A DNA stretch of 64,000 bases from Aphelocoma coerulescens (taxonomy: Eukaryota; Chordata; Aves; Passeriformes; Corvidae): contig NC_091020.1 of assembly GCF_041296385.1 (NCBI RefSeq), positions 29,654,001 to 29,718,000 of the forward strand, in the 5' to 3' direction. Every line of letters begins with the position of its first letter. Position 1 is the first letter of the stretch. This document shows positions 37,076-49,975 of the stretch, one piece after another. The notes under the pieces are model-generated. The model was not told where the DNA came from. It made no database searches and saw only the letters and a program-made list of their open reading frames with translations. The position numbers were made by a program, and so were the translations under genes.

Positions 37076-40000
37076 AAAGTGATTTGGGGTAAAAATTTTG
37101 AATCAAGCACAGTGGGATGCAAAAGCTAAATCCTAACTTCATTTAATTGCTTTAAATTTTTTTATTGATTGAAATGCATTCAAATAGCAAATGAATAAAA
37201 CACCTACAATCGGCTTTTTATTTTGTTTTTTGTATATCTTCTTACAAGACTGATATTAACTGTCAATAATACTATGGTCTAGAAGCTATTACCAAACATT
37301 TTTTTTGACAAAGATATTTCTCTTCAGGCTGAAAAATCTCACTTTTAGTGGAAGGTAAGCAGCTTCATTTAGGTTAAACTTTTTTTTTTAATGGAAGAAG
37401 GAAGTAAATATATATTTCTAACATAAAGAAATAAGGTGGTTTAGCCAGATTGCAAGCAAAAGAGGATATGAAGAAATATAGTCTATCATCTCAGCAGTAA
37501 ATAGGTTTTTCTAGTAGTTGATACAGTCAAAAATTCCCTGTCAACCCATATGAAATTCACATTCATAGCTAAGACTTACAAAGGAGAGTTTATATCTGTC
37601 TATTTTGCTAGCATCCTGCTCAGGTCAGACTGACATTATTTTGAAAAGTTTCTGCTATCTTTGAGAGATCTTCCTCTAATCCATATATTTTCCAGGTGCT
37701 ATTTCTGCTACCAAGTTGAGCATTGTATTCACTTTTTCATTGCATCCCAATTCTTACACTCTGTAAGTGCCCATTTACTGCTCAATTCTACAGCATCCCA
37801 GTACACTGATTCATAGTTTATGGGTCTCCTTACTCCAAGAGAAGGGAAATATTGTCTTGTTTGTGGGGGGTTTTTAAGTTCCTTTCTTTTCCTGTTTGAT
37901 TCTTTCCAACATGAGCTGCAGGATATATATGTCTAAAAATACTGGCTTTGTTTTTCTCCCCGTAATACAGGGAGGCCTCAGGCAAGCAGCTGTAATGCAG
38001 CACTTTCATATTATTCTGCTCAGTGTCCTCCAGGTGGGAAAGTAGTGTAAGTGTTTACAAAATGTTTCTCTGATCAGAGATTCAGCTTCTTGTAGGCTTA
38101 GTCCCCCACTGGGACTTGGCCCTCTGTTATCAGTTTTGGAAGCACTGAATTTCAAAAGCAGCATTCACTGGACTGCTCTGCACCAGTTGAAGTAAGTATT
38201 TGACACTGAAGTCTGTCAGACATGTTATTGGTGGTTCTAGGAAATCAATTGCCTTTTTTTCCATTTCATGTGAAAAACATTGACTTGTGCACACATTTGT
38301 TTCTGTATGAAAACTTCTGCCTGATTTACTCAGGGCAGTATTTTCCCCAGAGCTGATGTTAAGAGCTAGTTTTACCTTCTCATCAGTGCCCCCACATTAC
38401 TGTTAAAAAAATAAGTTGCAATAAATATTTTCAGAATATAGGTAAACAGTCACTGAGCAAAGCATTAGTTATTGCCAGTGAGTTCTGCCTTGTGAGGTGA
38501 GCCTGTAACAGCCAAAGCAGAAAGCATGTGCCTTTCTCTAGGTCACTGTAATACCATGGCACAAATGGGTAACAAGCAAATGAGGAACATGCAGGCATAA
38601 CTGCCTATATTTAATGCTTTTTCTACATGTTCTAGGAGGCAGACTAAAATTTTAAAGAGATAAAATTGCAAGAAGGGGAATCTTACGGCAGCTGTTACTG
38701 GATTTCCCATTGATTTAGTGGGGTTAAAACTTTTCCCTTTAAAATTATTTGAGCTGCACTACTCTAGATAGTGTTATGCCCCATCACTAAATTATAGATG
38801 AGACTTCTAGCACTTGAAAAGCGTTGAGCTACACAAGTGCCACGATACAGTTCAGTGTGCACGGTGACTTCATCTTGCAGCTGTTCTCTACCTGCCTCTG
38901 CTGTGCTTTGCATCAGGTGGGTGTGATTGCTTTGAAGAATTCAACACAGCTTGTAGTTCACACCATTCACAAATATTTAAGCAGGGAAAAAAACATAATC
39001 TAAAAATAAAATTTTTATTTTTGGAGGGCAAAAAGCAATTCTTTTAATCGTCTTTTTTGTATGATTGTCTTTGATTTTCACACCTCAAAGTGCCATAAAA
39101 TCAGCTTTTGATCTTCATACCTTCTTAAAACAATCTAGCAATTAAGTGAACAAAGGGAAAAGGTAGGAAAGTAAAATTGTTTATGAAAGTTAGCGAATCA
39201 AATGATAAGTAGGGCTTTATTGTCTGATGAAATTAGAGTAATGTTGTAGCTCAACAAAAATTACACAGTGACACTTCCCTCCCCACCCCATGCTCACATT
39301 AAAGTTTGTCAAGTGGTGCTTATGTGCTTTTGATAATGATGAACAAAGTTCTGAAGTTCTGGAGAGTTTCATTCCCATTTTAGCTGTTGAGCATATTTAA
39401 TACGCCTCATTAACGTACTTGTACAGTTTCTTCTTCAAGATAAATGTTTGTTTAATCCTAAGTGAAGGTGCCTTTGATGTTGAATGGCTGCTGTGTGTGA
39501 TAGCAAGGGAGTAACTTGTGCAAATTCAAGTACAATCATGTCTTGCAGCAGGTCATTGTTCTGTGTGTGTGAGGCCAGCATACTTAGTGCAAGTCTCTGA
39601 AGAGATTGTGTAGCTTGAAACACTGGGATCCACTGGTTAGATAAGGAACAATACATCTTCCTGATGTCTTAGGGAGTTTATAATCATAATTCTATTCAAA
39701 ATGGAAACTCATCCTTAATTGAGTGGGGCTCTGTTTGGTTTTTATCTTGTAATGGAACATAATGCTAAAACCCCAGGTTTTTTAAGAATGGCACATATTT
39801 CCATGATGTTGGTATGAAATGTCATTCTCACAGAAGAAATATTTCTCTAGAAATACTTCTGTATTTGTATCATCATGATGTAAGAACACTAATTCTGTGT
39901 TTAGCAGTTCCACTTACTATTTTGTTACACAAGTATTCAAAGGCACACTCTATGTGCCACTTATTGGGAAAGCTTCCAGAAGAAAAGATTAGCTATGACA

Positions 40001-43000
40001 AAGCTTTTTCACAAGGAACCTCTCTGAGTAAATGACAAACTTGTACAGCTGTATTCATTTTCTTACACTGTTAGTCTCCGCCAGAAATATGGGAAGAGGT
40101 CCTAATAAGCATATTTAATTAATCTTATATCTTTCTTTCCTTGTCCTCCTGATTTTGATTGTATAGCTGTTATCTTTGATTTCTCCTCTGTTCTCATTCC
40201 CTCTCCCATCAGATACATCTGTTGCCCCTTTCTGTTATTCGTCATTAGTTATCTTTTCTCTTTTGCTAGTACTTGAATATGCTCTTATGAAACATATCTC
40301 AGCTGTGTTGTGTTTTTGTTAAAATTGGCACATCTAAAAGGTTAGGTCTCTGCCTTTTGGCTTTTATACTTGAACTCAATTGTCAAAATGATTTCTCTAG
40401 ATTGATGACTCTAGAGAAAGCACTGCCTTTGCCTGAGTGCGTTGCTGGTACACAATAATCATGAAAGATTAAACTGCTGCTTGACTGTCAAAATCACCAT
40501 ACAAAAGGTTTAAGAGGACAAAAGGGACAGTGCAACTTGGTATAATGAAGAAGAGAGGATGCAGCAGCATAATATTGTCTTCTGCCAGGAGAGCACTTGC
40601 CTTACTACCCATGATCACTGCAGGAAGGGAAATGGGAAACTGAGGACTCTTGACCTCCTTAAATTTGGAAATGAGCACTTAGGGCTCTCCTTACTGACAG
40701 GGATCAAAATAAGTGTTGAGTATGACCACAAGGAATGGTATTTCCATGTTTCATTTATGCTACACAGTTGGGCAAGCCATGGTTTTATTATCCACTCAAA
40801 GGGAGGGAATAAAAGGAAGTTCAAACAAATTCCAATAGAAATAGATTTACATCATGTGGGCGTGAAACTGTTATTTTATAACAGGTATGAATGGCTTAAA
40901 AGCACATACTATCAAAAAAGGCACCAGCCATAAAGTATCTGTCAGTGCATTGGTAGAGGATTATACCTTTAATTCTCCAGAAATAGCTCTTTTGCTGGAA
41001 GCTTTTGGAATAATAGAAATAACTATTCAGATCCCCAAATGCTTATTCACATCTGCCTTTTTTTTTTTTTTTCAATTTAAAAATATCTACAAGCTGCATT
41101 TTATTAATGTTTTTAATTTTAAAAAGTTGTCTCCTCATTAGAGGTACACATACAGTGGAATGTAAAGCAAAGCAGAAATTGAAGAAGAAAACTGTAATAC
41201 ATGGTTTAAATAAGAAAAAAATCCAAGTTGCAGCTTATTAAAATGAATTTCAGTAACAGCTAGCAAGATTGTTTCTTTCAAGTCAATGCATTTTCTGAAG
41301 GAGTACAGGTGAATGAGAAAATGCAGAAAACTCTCATCCCATCATTTCCTTTGATGTTAGGGGTGAATTTATAGTTTGTTCCCTCCATACTCTTCCCACT
41401 ATTATTTGCTTCTGCAGCTTAAGCCACTTGAACGTTTAAATGTATCTGGCACTGCTGTGTCTCGGTGTCTGTCCTACACACAGGAAGTGTCTGTTTGCAA
41501 AAGAAAAGGTCAGCTGGGGCTGGCAGGAGGCTTACATTGCCCTCTGGAGTAGCAGGCCTTTGCACTGAGGCCTGAAACTTGATTTAACTTGGTTTAGATA
41601 CCTAAAATTACAGCATAGGGATTCCCCTGTAATACAGAAAGTAACATAAACTGGGAGCAGTATGTGATGCAAGCTGCAAAACTGCTTACCCTTGTATCTC
41701 TGTATATGCATTTATGGCTATGCCTTAAGCTAAAAAACACCCAAACAATCCTCCACCCTCCAACACTTCACCCCTGAAAATGTCACTACAAGAGTGGACT
41801 GAAGGACTGAGAAAAATACCGATGTGGAAAAGTACTCATGACTTTCAGCTTGTGTCCCTGTAGGAGAAGCTCCTGAAGCTTGGTTCTTGGGGAGATTCCT
41901 TGGCTCTCTTAGTTGACATGGTAAATGAACTGCAATGTTCACTCTTTTACACCCTCACCGTTAAAACTTCCCCTGTTCCATAGATTCATTTGCTCTTCTT
42001 GGAAGAGATTATTAATATCCCAACCTAGGCTGTATCCTGAATTTAATATCGAGTTTGATTCCACTTCACTGCATATTGTATCCAATAAATGTTCAATAGC
42101 TTAGGAGAGACTCAGCTCCCCTTTCAAATTAGATTTGAAACTTACCATTTGCTACTTTAACTCTATTAATATTTTTTCATCTTTTGTGTGTTTTCTTATC
42201 CTTTTAAAATGAATTTTGGGAGTGCAAGTCTGAAACCCAGCTTTATGTCAGGGGACTAAGCTCTGTGGCAAATTCTGCCACTGCAGAATAATTTTATTCA
42301 ACAGTAGAACTAAAAATATCTGAATAGTTTCCTTAGGTAAATAGTTTCATTTTACTGTATACTGTAACCATATACACTCTCCATATTTCATGTAATGGGT
42401 ATGATTTATGTTGAATTTCATTGTAGATTGCACAAAGAAATGAGCATTGATCCTGATTTAAGTAGGGATTGTTTTTGTGTCTTTGAGAACTTGTCTCTGG
42501 CGATGCAGAGGTTCAGAATATTTCTACAATGCACCTTGGAAATCTATTTTTATTTTTTCACAGCATGGCTCTTTTAAAAAAGTGCAAATGAAAGTTAAAG
42601 CAGGCATTTGAATACCTAAAGCAATATTTTGTGCTGTTCTGAATTGCTTTTGGCAGGCTTTTGTTCTGATTTTAAAACTTTAGAATGAAATTATGCATAT
42701 TTATCAGATTTTTTGAAACTTTCAGATGTTTTGAGGTTCTTAAGATTTTATGTTCAGTATTAATTGGTATTTTTCTTTTAGTACAGAGAAATAGACTTAA
42801 TCAGCATCACATAATATTTTGGATTATGTCCTTTAAAAATTAACAGTTTTGGATACACAATTTCCAAACCTTCAAAAATTTACATCACCGATAACTGAAC
42901 AATTGTTTGCCCTTAAAATGAGATGTATTAAAGGCAGCAAAGATATTTAGCCACAGTTCCCAGTGAATTTGTTTTGCACTCAGTGATCATGTCCCTTTAT

Positions 43001-43392
43001 TTAGTTTTTTTATCAATTGCCTATAACTGTACCAAGTTTATGTGAAGATTTATGCATAGTACTTCTGTCCAAAAGTAATTACATTAAACTTAAGAAGTCC
43101 TGGTGATTTCAGGGAGAGTTGAACATGCCCTTTTATCTGGACTGATGTCCTCATCACCGTTCCCATCCATACCGCACATACTTTAGATGGCAACACTGTA
43201 AGAGCAACACACTGACATAATTGCAAATGATTGTGTTATTCATTGTTGGGCAGGATGAAACCTGCTACAGTCCTCTGCATGCCTTCATTGAAGGGGAATG
43301 AAATGTCATCATCTGAATTTCATAAAACAAACCTGAGTAAGAGGGGTGGGAGTAACAACAACTCTTCCCGATATAAAAGTAGCTCATAGATT

Positions 43393-43416
43393 TGGGGTTT
43401 TGGGGTGTGGTGGTGG
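43393..43416 (+). other. Potential G-quadruplex motif
   Basis: GGGG, TTTT, GGGG, TGT, then GG-T-GG-T-GG type runs. It offers at least four G-pairs with short loops, enough for a two-layer quadruplex on the + (RNA-sense) strand. Function is unproven. Confidence 0.45.
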
Positions 43417-46400
43417 TTTTCTTTTCCTTTCAGGTGGTTAGAAAGGCACAAATGCTTTGTGCCCTTGCTACAAAGTTAACAAAGCATTATATTGCCACTT
43501 GGCCATCTGTTGGAATAAAATGGTTGTTATTTTCAATGATGCTGCATTGATATTTTCCCCACCCCAACTTGTGATTTGATCTTCCAGCATTGTACAAAGG
43601 GGCATTTTTTCCACTTTACTTTAGGTGAAAACTTGCTGAATTTTGTGTGCTTGTGGCTAAATACCCACTTTACCTGTTTGCTCATGGAGGGTGACAGATC
43701 CATTGTTGAATCCTCATAGAGGCAGCTACCTTTTTTGCTCAGTTTTATGTCAAGCAAACCCACAGTTATTTTTTTCCATGAAACAGATTCTGTTCACTAC
43801 CAGCCAATTCTCTGAGGTGCTCTCTCACCTTTCCTCTGTCCCTCTCCACCTGGCATATGCTAATATGGCTGTGCCTGTGCTGCTGATGTTCTTTTAGTGG
43901 CCACAGCAGATACTCAGGTAACCTTACTTGCACCAGAATGACTCTGCAATTTGTTTAATTTTTAATTGGTATTGTCGTAAACATGTATAATTGCCTTTCA
44001 TTTATGAATAGCACATTTCATGTGTTTTGAGACAGAACAGCTTGCAGTACCTCTTGTTTTTGGAGACAGATACACAGCACAGAGATTTTAGACACACAAT
44101 ATGTCAGTTTATTCTTTAATATTGTTTCAGATCAGGAAAAAACAAGGATTAATATATCACTGAAATCTGTACATCTTGTGCTGGGTTTATTGCTTTTTTC
44201 TGTTTTCTATAGTTGTGGTGATCAAAAACATGCTTTAAACATGCAAAAAGTACAAGATTATGATGAAGATTTTACCAAAGATAATAAAAGTTCTGTAAGC
44301 AAAGCCAATGTTTCCTCCTACTACCCACAAAGATGAAATACTGCAAATGGTCTATGCAGGAATTAAATTCACTTTGTTTGCAGTTCTGAGCTCCTTTGTT
44401 TTTTGAGGATTATACAAAGTGAACATATGTGGAATACTGCTACCAGCTTGCATTCTTTGATAAATCCAGACAGGCAGAAGAACGCTGGTGGCAGAAAGTG
44501 TAGTATAAGGGTGTTTCTTATGGTTAAAACAAAATCTGTAAATTCTAGCCCTTTTGAGGAACAAATGTTAGCAAGATTAGAACACAAATTATTGGATGAA
44601 TGTGTTAAATATCAGATGTTAATGCCAAATATACTTGGCAATAAATTAAAGGTTTCTGTTCTGTGATTTCCATGGATCTTCTGTAGTATACACATGTAGC
44701 AGAGAGAGAAGCAGAGAGATTTCCATTCATAATTAGGGTCAAAAAGTGGTCTTTTACCAGGAAACATCTGATTTGCATTGAAAGGCTTTTCTTATGGCAG
44801 CAGACTGTTGCAGCTGTCCTGTAGGCTCCTGCAGCACAGCGGTGACAGGGGTCAGGCTCTGTCAGCTTGGACCTTTGCTGCTGTGCAGACGTGAGCTGGT
44901 GTCATTACCCAGCCTGTCAGTGCCACTCTCCAACTTCAGGGGGCTTCCTGTCACTCGGAGTGACCAGCTCTGGAATATCACTGCTGAGCTGAGAGAGGAA
45001 GTGTGAGCACATCAAGGAATATTGGCTGCTCTGTGTCTTCAGAGAACCTTCTCACAAATTTTTAGCTAGGAAAATAGGGTGATCTTTCTCTGTTCTCTGT
45101 CGGTCCAAAATTTGTAATCTATTGATGAATGTCACAATTACTGGGAAAAAAAAAAAAGGAGAAATAGCAAAGATAATGAATTTCAACAAATTTCAGGAAA
45201 ATAAGTGGCTGTTTAGAGGACTGAGTCCCATCCTATTTCTCCCATTGAGGGAGGGACCAGAACACAAAAACATGTGTTGTGTTTGGCAGTGACCAACAAA
45301 CCACTGTGTGCAGAGATGCAATATCCCATCCCTGATACATCAGGACTCACAAAGAGAACCTGAGAGAATCTGATATCCTAATGAGTGAAGGAAAATGAAC
45401 TGTCAGGGGAAAAAACCCACAAATCAAAACTTCATTAAATCTGCTTTAATGTAATTTATGTGTTATGTATTTTATTCTGTCCAAGTAGCAGGATCTTAAT
45501 CATGTGGCTATTGTGACTTTTGATAGAATGGATGTTCCTGAAAATGGAAAACCAGGCCTTCTTTCCCCATTTTTAAAGTGTCTTACAACATGCATGGCAA
45601 TGACTGAACTGTTTATAGGTTTTTCACTTCCAGTGAGTAAGTAATGGGACAGAATCTTTCGGTTTTTTAACAGAGGTACTTTCCATTTGTATGAACAAAA
45701 ATTCTTAATCTGTTTTTAATGGAAATGCATGCTAATAATTTCATATTTTCACAATAGAGACATCATAATCTGATTTCCTCTGGGGTTTCAGATGCTCTGG
45801 GTTGGTCATAGCCTGCCTCTCCTTGTTGGTCTGGGTAGTCCTTTGCTGAAAGGCATTGTCAGCATCAAAGCCATTGCAGAGAGTTTATCCTGCTGCTGTG
45901 ATTTCCTTGCATACATCAAGGTTTTAGGACATCCTCTTGCTTATTCATCTGGGACATCCCTTATTTCTCTAAAAGATCAGAAGGAATCTGGAATTAAATC
46001 AAACTGCTGAGTAAACTGGCATAATACATTTTGGAAACTTTTAAGTGGCTATGTAACTTCCTCAGGATTTATTATAAAAATATTGTATAGAACTTGTCAT
46101 TAATTTCACCTGTGATTTAACAGATTTGTATTTTCTATGAAAATTCAACTGAATTTTGCTTCCATAAAACATTTAACAATGGTTCTATAGATTCATTTTC
46201 CTTTCTAGCCAAAACACATAACCTACACAAGAAAATATTTGAACAAGATATCTAAAATTATATACAAACCTTGTAAATAATAGGTAATTTTGTAATATGA
46301 AGTATGCAAACATAAAATTGTGCTGCCTTCAACTCAGTTTTACCTTCAGGAATAAGTACTTGTGAGAAAACCTCCAATTTTAACTTAGCTAACTTTCCAT

Positions 46401-46449
46401 GTCACTAGCAAAGTACCACAGGGAAAAAATCACAGTATTCAAATTCATA

Positions 46450-46470
46450 TTAGCAAATATTATTTGCTAA
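46450..46470. repeat. 9-bp inverted repeat with 3-nt spacer
   Basis: Arms ttagcaaat and atttgctaa flank att. It is a short AT-rich hairpin, possibly chance. Confidence 0.55.
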
Positions 46471-49400
46471 AAAGAATAGTTACAACCTTCAGCCCAAAGT
46501 AGAGCTGAACATCAACATGTGAGCGTATTCCTACAGTTGTTATCTGACATCTGAGGCTTAGTGTTGCTGACATCTGGAATACTTCTCAATGTGTTTCTCT
46601 CTGTCTCTCTGTTATTGATCATGCATCCATTTGCCATGCAGTCAGATTTTCCTAAATGTTTGGAGCCTCAGTTTTATTCTCTCTTCCTCTCTCATTGCAG
46701 CTATTTTACATTTATTAGAATTTTCCTCAACAAACAGTGGAAAAGAGTCAAAAGTTCAGGAGCAGACCAAAGACAACAACTACAAAATGGAACTGTTGCA
46801 CATGGAAAATGTGTCTGTCGTGGTTAATATGGATTTAAGGGAGTTTAAGTCTGTGCTACTTCTCTCGGACCAGATCTTTAAGATAAAAGTTGAGCAATAT
46901 TGGCACAGGTTGACAGAGATGCTTCATATCTGCCTATACAAGTGGGGTAGAGGATAAACAAGCATATTTCAGTCCAGTGGGGGTAGAAAAAGGAAGTGTT
47001 ACTATTCAATGAACAGTTCCTTTCTTTCTGTGTTGTTGGAATATTGACCTCTTTCACTGAGGAATCCTTTCATCGACTTCTGTGGATTTAGATTATCTTG
47101 GGTTTCCTTTGAGGTTGATACGAGAGACACCCATCTGCCACTGATTATTTTTATTAAAGGGATTGTACAGCAGTTTAGAAAATGTTAGCCCTTTGGTACA
47201 TCAGTGAAAATTTACATTGTATTCACCTGCTCCTTTAAATTTGTAGCAGCATTCACCACCATATCCTAATTATCTGTATCTTAGTATCCACAGTGAGTAT
47301 AGAAAAGAGTGCTTATAACACTTGGAGTAATACAGATTTCTATTTATAGTTTGGTTTGTTCCTGTTAGGAAGTGTTCTCTGTTCTAATGGCGAGTATAAT
47401 TTACTTCGTATCTTGCAAGCATGCAAAGTAGCCTCGTTTAATAAAAATTTGCAAGGTTTTAGTTTGTTTCGCTATGATTAGTTTTAAATTTCTCTGAAAG
47501 TTTGGGGTAGATTTTGCTTACTCTGCTACTTAGGGTTTTTTTGCCATCCCATTGCTGAAATCTCATGGGCCAGATAATCTACAGAAGCCCAGCAGCATAG
47601 CTACTGTGATAATAAACACATAGATTCCCTAGTCAGATTTTAAGTTGGTGTGACACACTCTGCTCTTGAATAAATGTGTTTATTTAAAATGTGTAATTTG
47701 TACCGAAGTCTTTTATAACTGGATCATTGACTAATCATAAGACAAGGCCCTGAACTAGCAATAGAAAGGTCAAGAGAACATGGTCAATAATGATGTGATC
47801 ATATTGGGACTTGGGGCAGCAGGCTTTCTCTGTTGCCACAGTTTATCAGGGTTTTTTCTGCGATGGGCAGAATTGCAGCTGACACAGGCTGTGTGTTAGA
47901 TCTCTGTCAGGAAGCCTTAGCAGAGAAATGCACTCTGATAATGTGAAACACAGCACATAGGGAGTCAAACCCAATGAGTTCAGCTTGACCATTGTTGAGT
48001 TGGAAGTGTGGGCTGCAGCAACCTCAAGAACAGATCTGAATTGCAAAGAGTCTGATTGTTAAATGATTACAATCGTTTACTGCCGTAGGCCATAAAAATT
48101 AAAAAGATCTAAGTGTTTCTTTCAGACAGAGATGGCAGAGACTAATTTTACATGAATGCATACCCTAACAAGATTAGCTGGCTTATTCAGGCATATGAAT
48201 TGCACTTCTGTTCCTTGTGTTAAACAAGCTTGTATCATCAGAGCCACTTGGAGCTTATCAAGGTCTCAATCAGGCCTCTACTTTCACTCCATGTTTTCCT
48301 TTTGTTTCACTATTCTAACCTTGGATCTCTGAGGTTTTGCCTGTTTTCTTGCTGACCTTTGCTCTTAGTCCTCAGCTTGAATTCTTCATTTCCTATGCTT
48401 ATTTTTCTTTATTTTTAACACATTATTCTCCTAACAACTGCATGTGTAATGCAGAATGATGTCATAGTTTAGAAACACTGTGCCAATGAAGGAATGGAAA
48501 TGATCCATTTTTAACAGCATTTTCTGTGTGGCAGCACATACTACAGTCCTACAAGCTCAGTGGGTAGCCACTGTATCTGCAGCAATTATGCAAGCAACCA
48601 AGAATTCTTTTCCTGTCATAGAATTAAAGATTGATTTTATACATTGGCTGATCTGTTGATGGTGAAACATTAAAAATGACTAGATTACTGCAAATATATA
48701 TTGTAAAAATTCAATCCTTCTGGAATTTCTCTAGCTTCTGAGATCAAACATAGTGTGCTTCTTTATGTTTTTTGAAGCAGTCTGACTGAAAAAAAAACCC
48801 ACATTAAAAGCAGTAGCACCTTTGTAACTTTAGGTGGATTAAAAGCTCTGTAATATATTTTGGATCAATTTTTTTTAAGGGGCCAAAAAGGTGTTGTTTG
48901 GAACAAATTTGATTTTCCTTTTTCCTTAATTTTAAGTTTTTCAGTTTGTAACACACCTTTGAATTCAGGATGACTATATATTATGCATCATCTCACAATC
49001 ATCTCACAGGCATTGGAAAGTTCATGTTTTTTAATGTGTTTTGAAAACATCCATTCATTTAATGAATCAATTGAAAAAACCCCTATACCAATAAATATAT
49101 GGGTAACTAGTATTTTTAACACTCTTTCCTTGGCACTTTGTGTTCTTACCAATTTGCACATACTTTTAGCAGTAGCAATAGCAGTCATGAATGTGGATTT
49201 TAGTTTCCAGAAACTAAAAAACGCTTCTCAGTAACAGCTGCTTTACACAGGGCATGTAAACCACTTCTGTAAATCTGTGTATATGGACATATATGTGCCC
49301 ACATGTGCTTTTCTCTACTGTTAAAAAATTTTCTGGGTGCTAGATGATTTCTCATTTCCTTTCCACATTCTTCTAGAAAAATTACAAATAATTTGCTTAT

Positions 49401-49535
49401 ATTATTTGAAATTTCATGGACTTTAGATACAAAGGAAAGAATAATAAAGCTTGCCCCAATTTTTATATAAAAGTTCATAGGAGAGAAGGTTTCTATGTTA
49501 CATGTTGATAACAGTTACTAATAATATTTTTAATG

Positions 49536-49560
49536 AATAATATAATATAATATAATATTA
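49536..49560. repeat. (TATAA)n pentanucleotide repeat
   Basis: About four to five tandem ATAAT/TATAA units in an AT-rich stretch. It is a short microsatellite. Confidence 0.75.
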
Positions 49561-49871
49561 TTTTCTCCTTAGGTTCATTTGCTTGCATTTAATTGCATCC
49601 TTTGAATACAAGTTGAAATCTTGAATACCTTGGAAATTTCCTGTTCTTTTGCCCTGTTTTTATTATTATTGTTGACACAGTTCCTCCTTTGTCACTTGGC
49701 CAGACTTCAAAAAATTGAAATCTAGGTCTTGTGCCTTAAAAGAAACTTAAAGGAAGAAGCAAGCTGGCAGGGTAGTGAAGGAAAACATATGGGGAAAAAC
49801 AAGTAAGGTAAAAAAATATACATGGGTATTGGAATCAGCATTAAAAATAGTAATAAAAAAGGAGCAGAACA

Positions 49872-49975
49872 ACACTGAGTCATGAAATCGTTTAGGTTGG
49901 AAAAGAGCTCTTGGCACTTCCAAGTCCACCACTGAACCAAGTCAATGTAGATCCACGTCAGGAAAATCACTTGAT
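49872..49975 (-). mobile_element. Degraded CR1 LINE 3' end fragment, antisense to the gene
   Basis: A short match to a CR1 3' subfamily: gtcatgaaatcgtttagg, ttggaaaagagctct, then caagtccaccactgaacc and a line corresponding to the usual ccacgtc region. Divergence is high and the right boundary is uncertain. Confidence 0.65.

Noticed and set aside
40559..40933. 124-codon + strand ORF
   Set aside because: No domain recognised, it overlaps minus-strand ORFs, and the length is within what chance gives in a window of this size.
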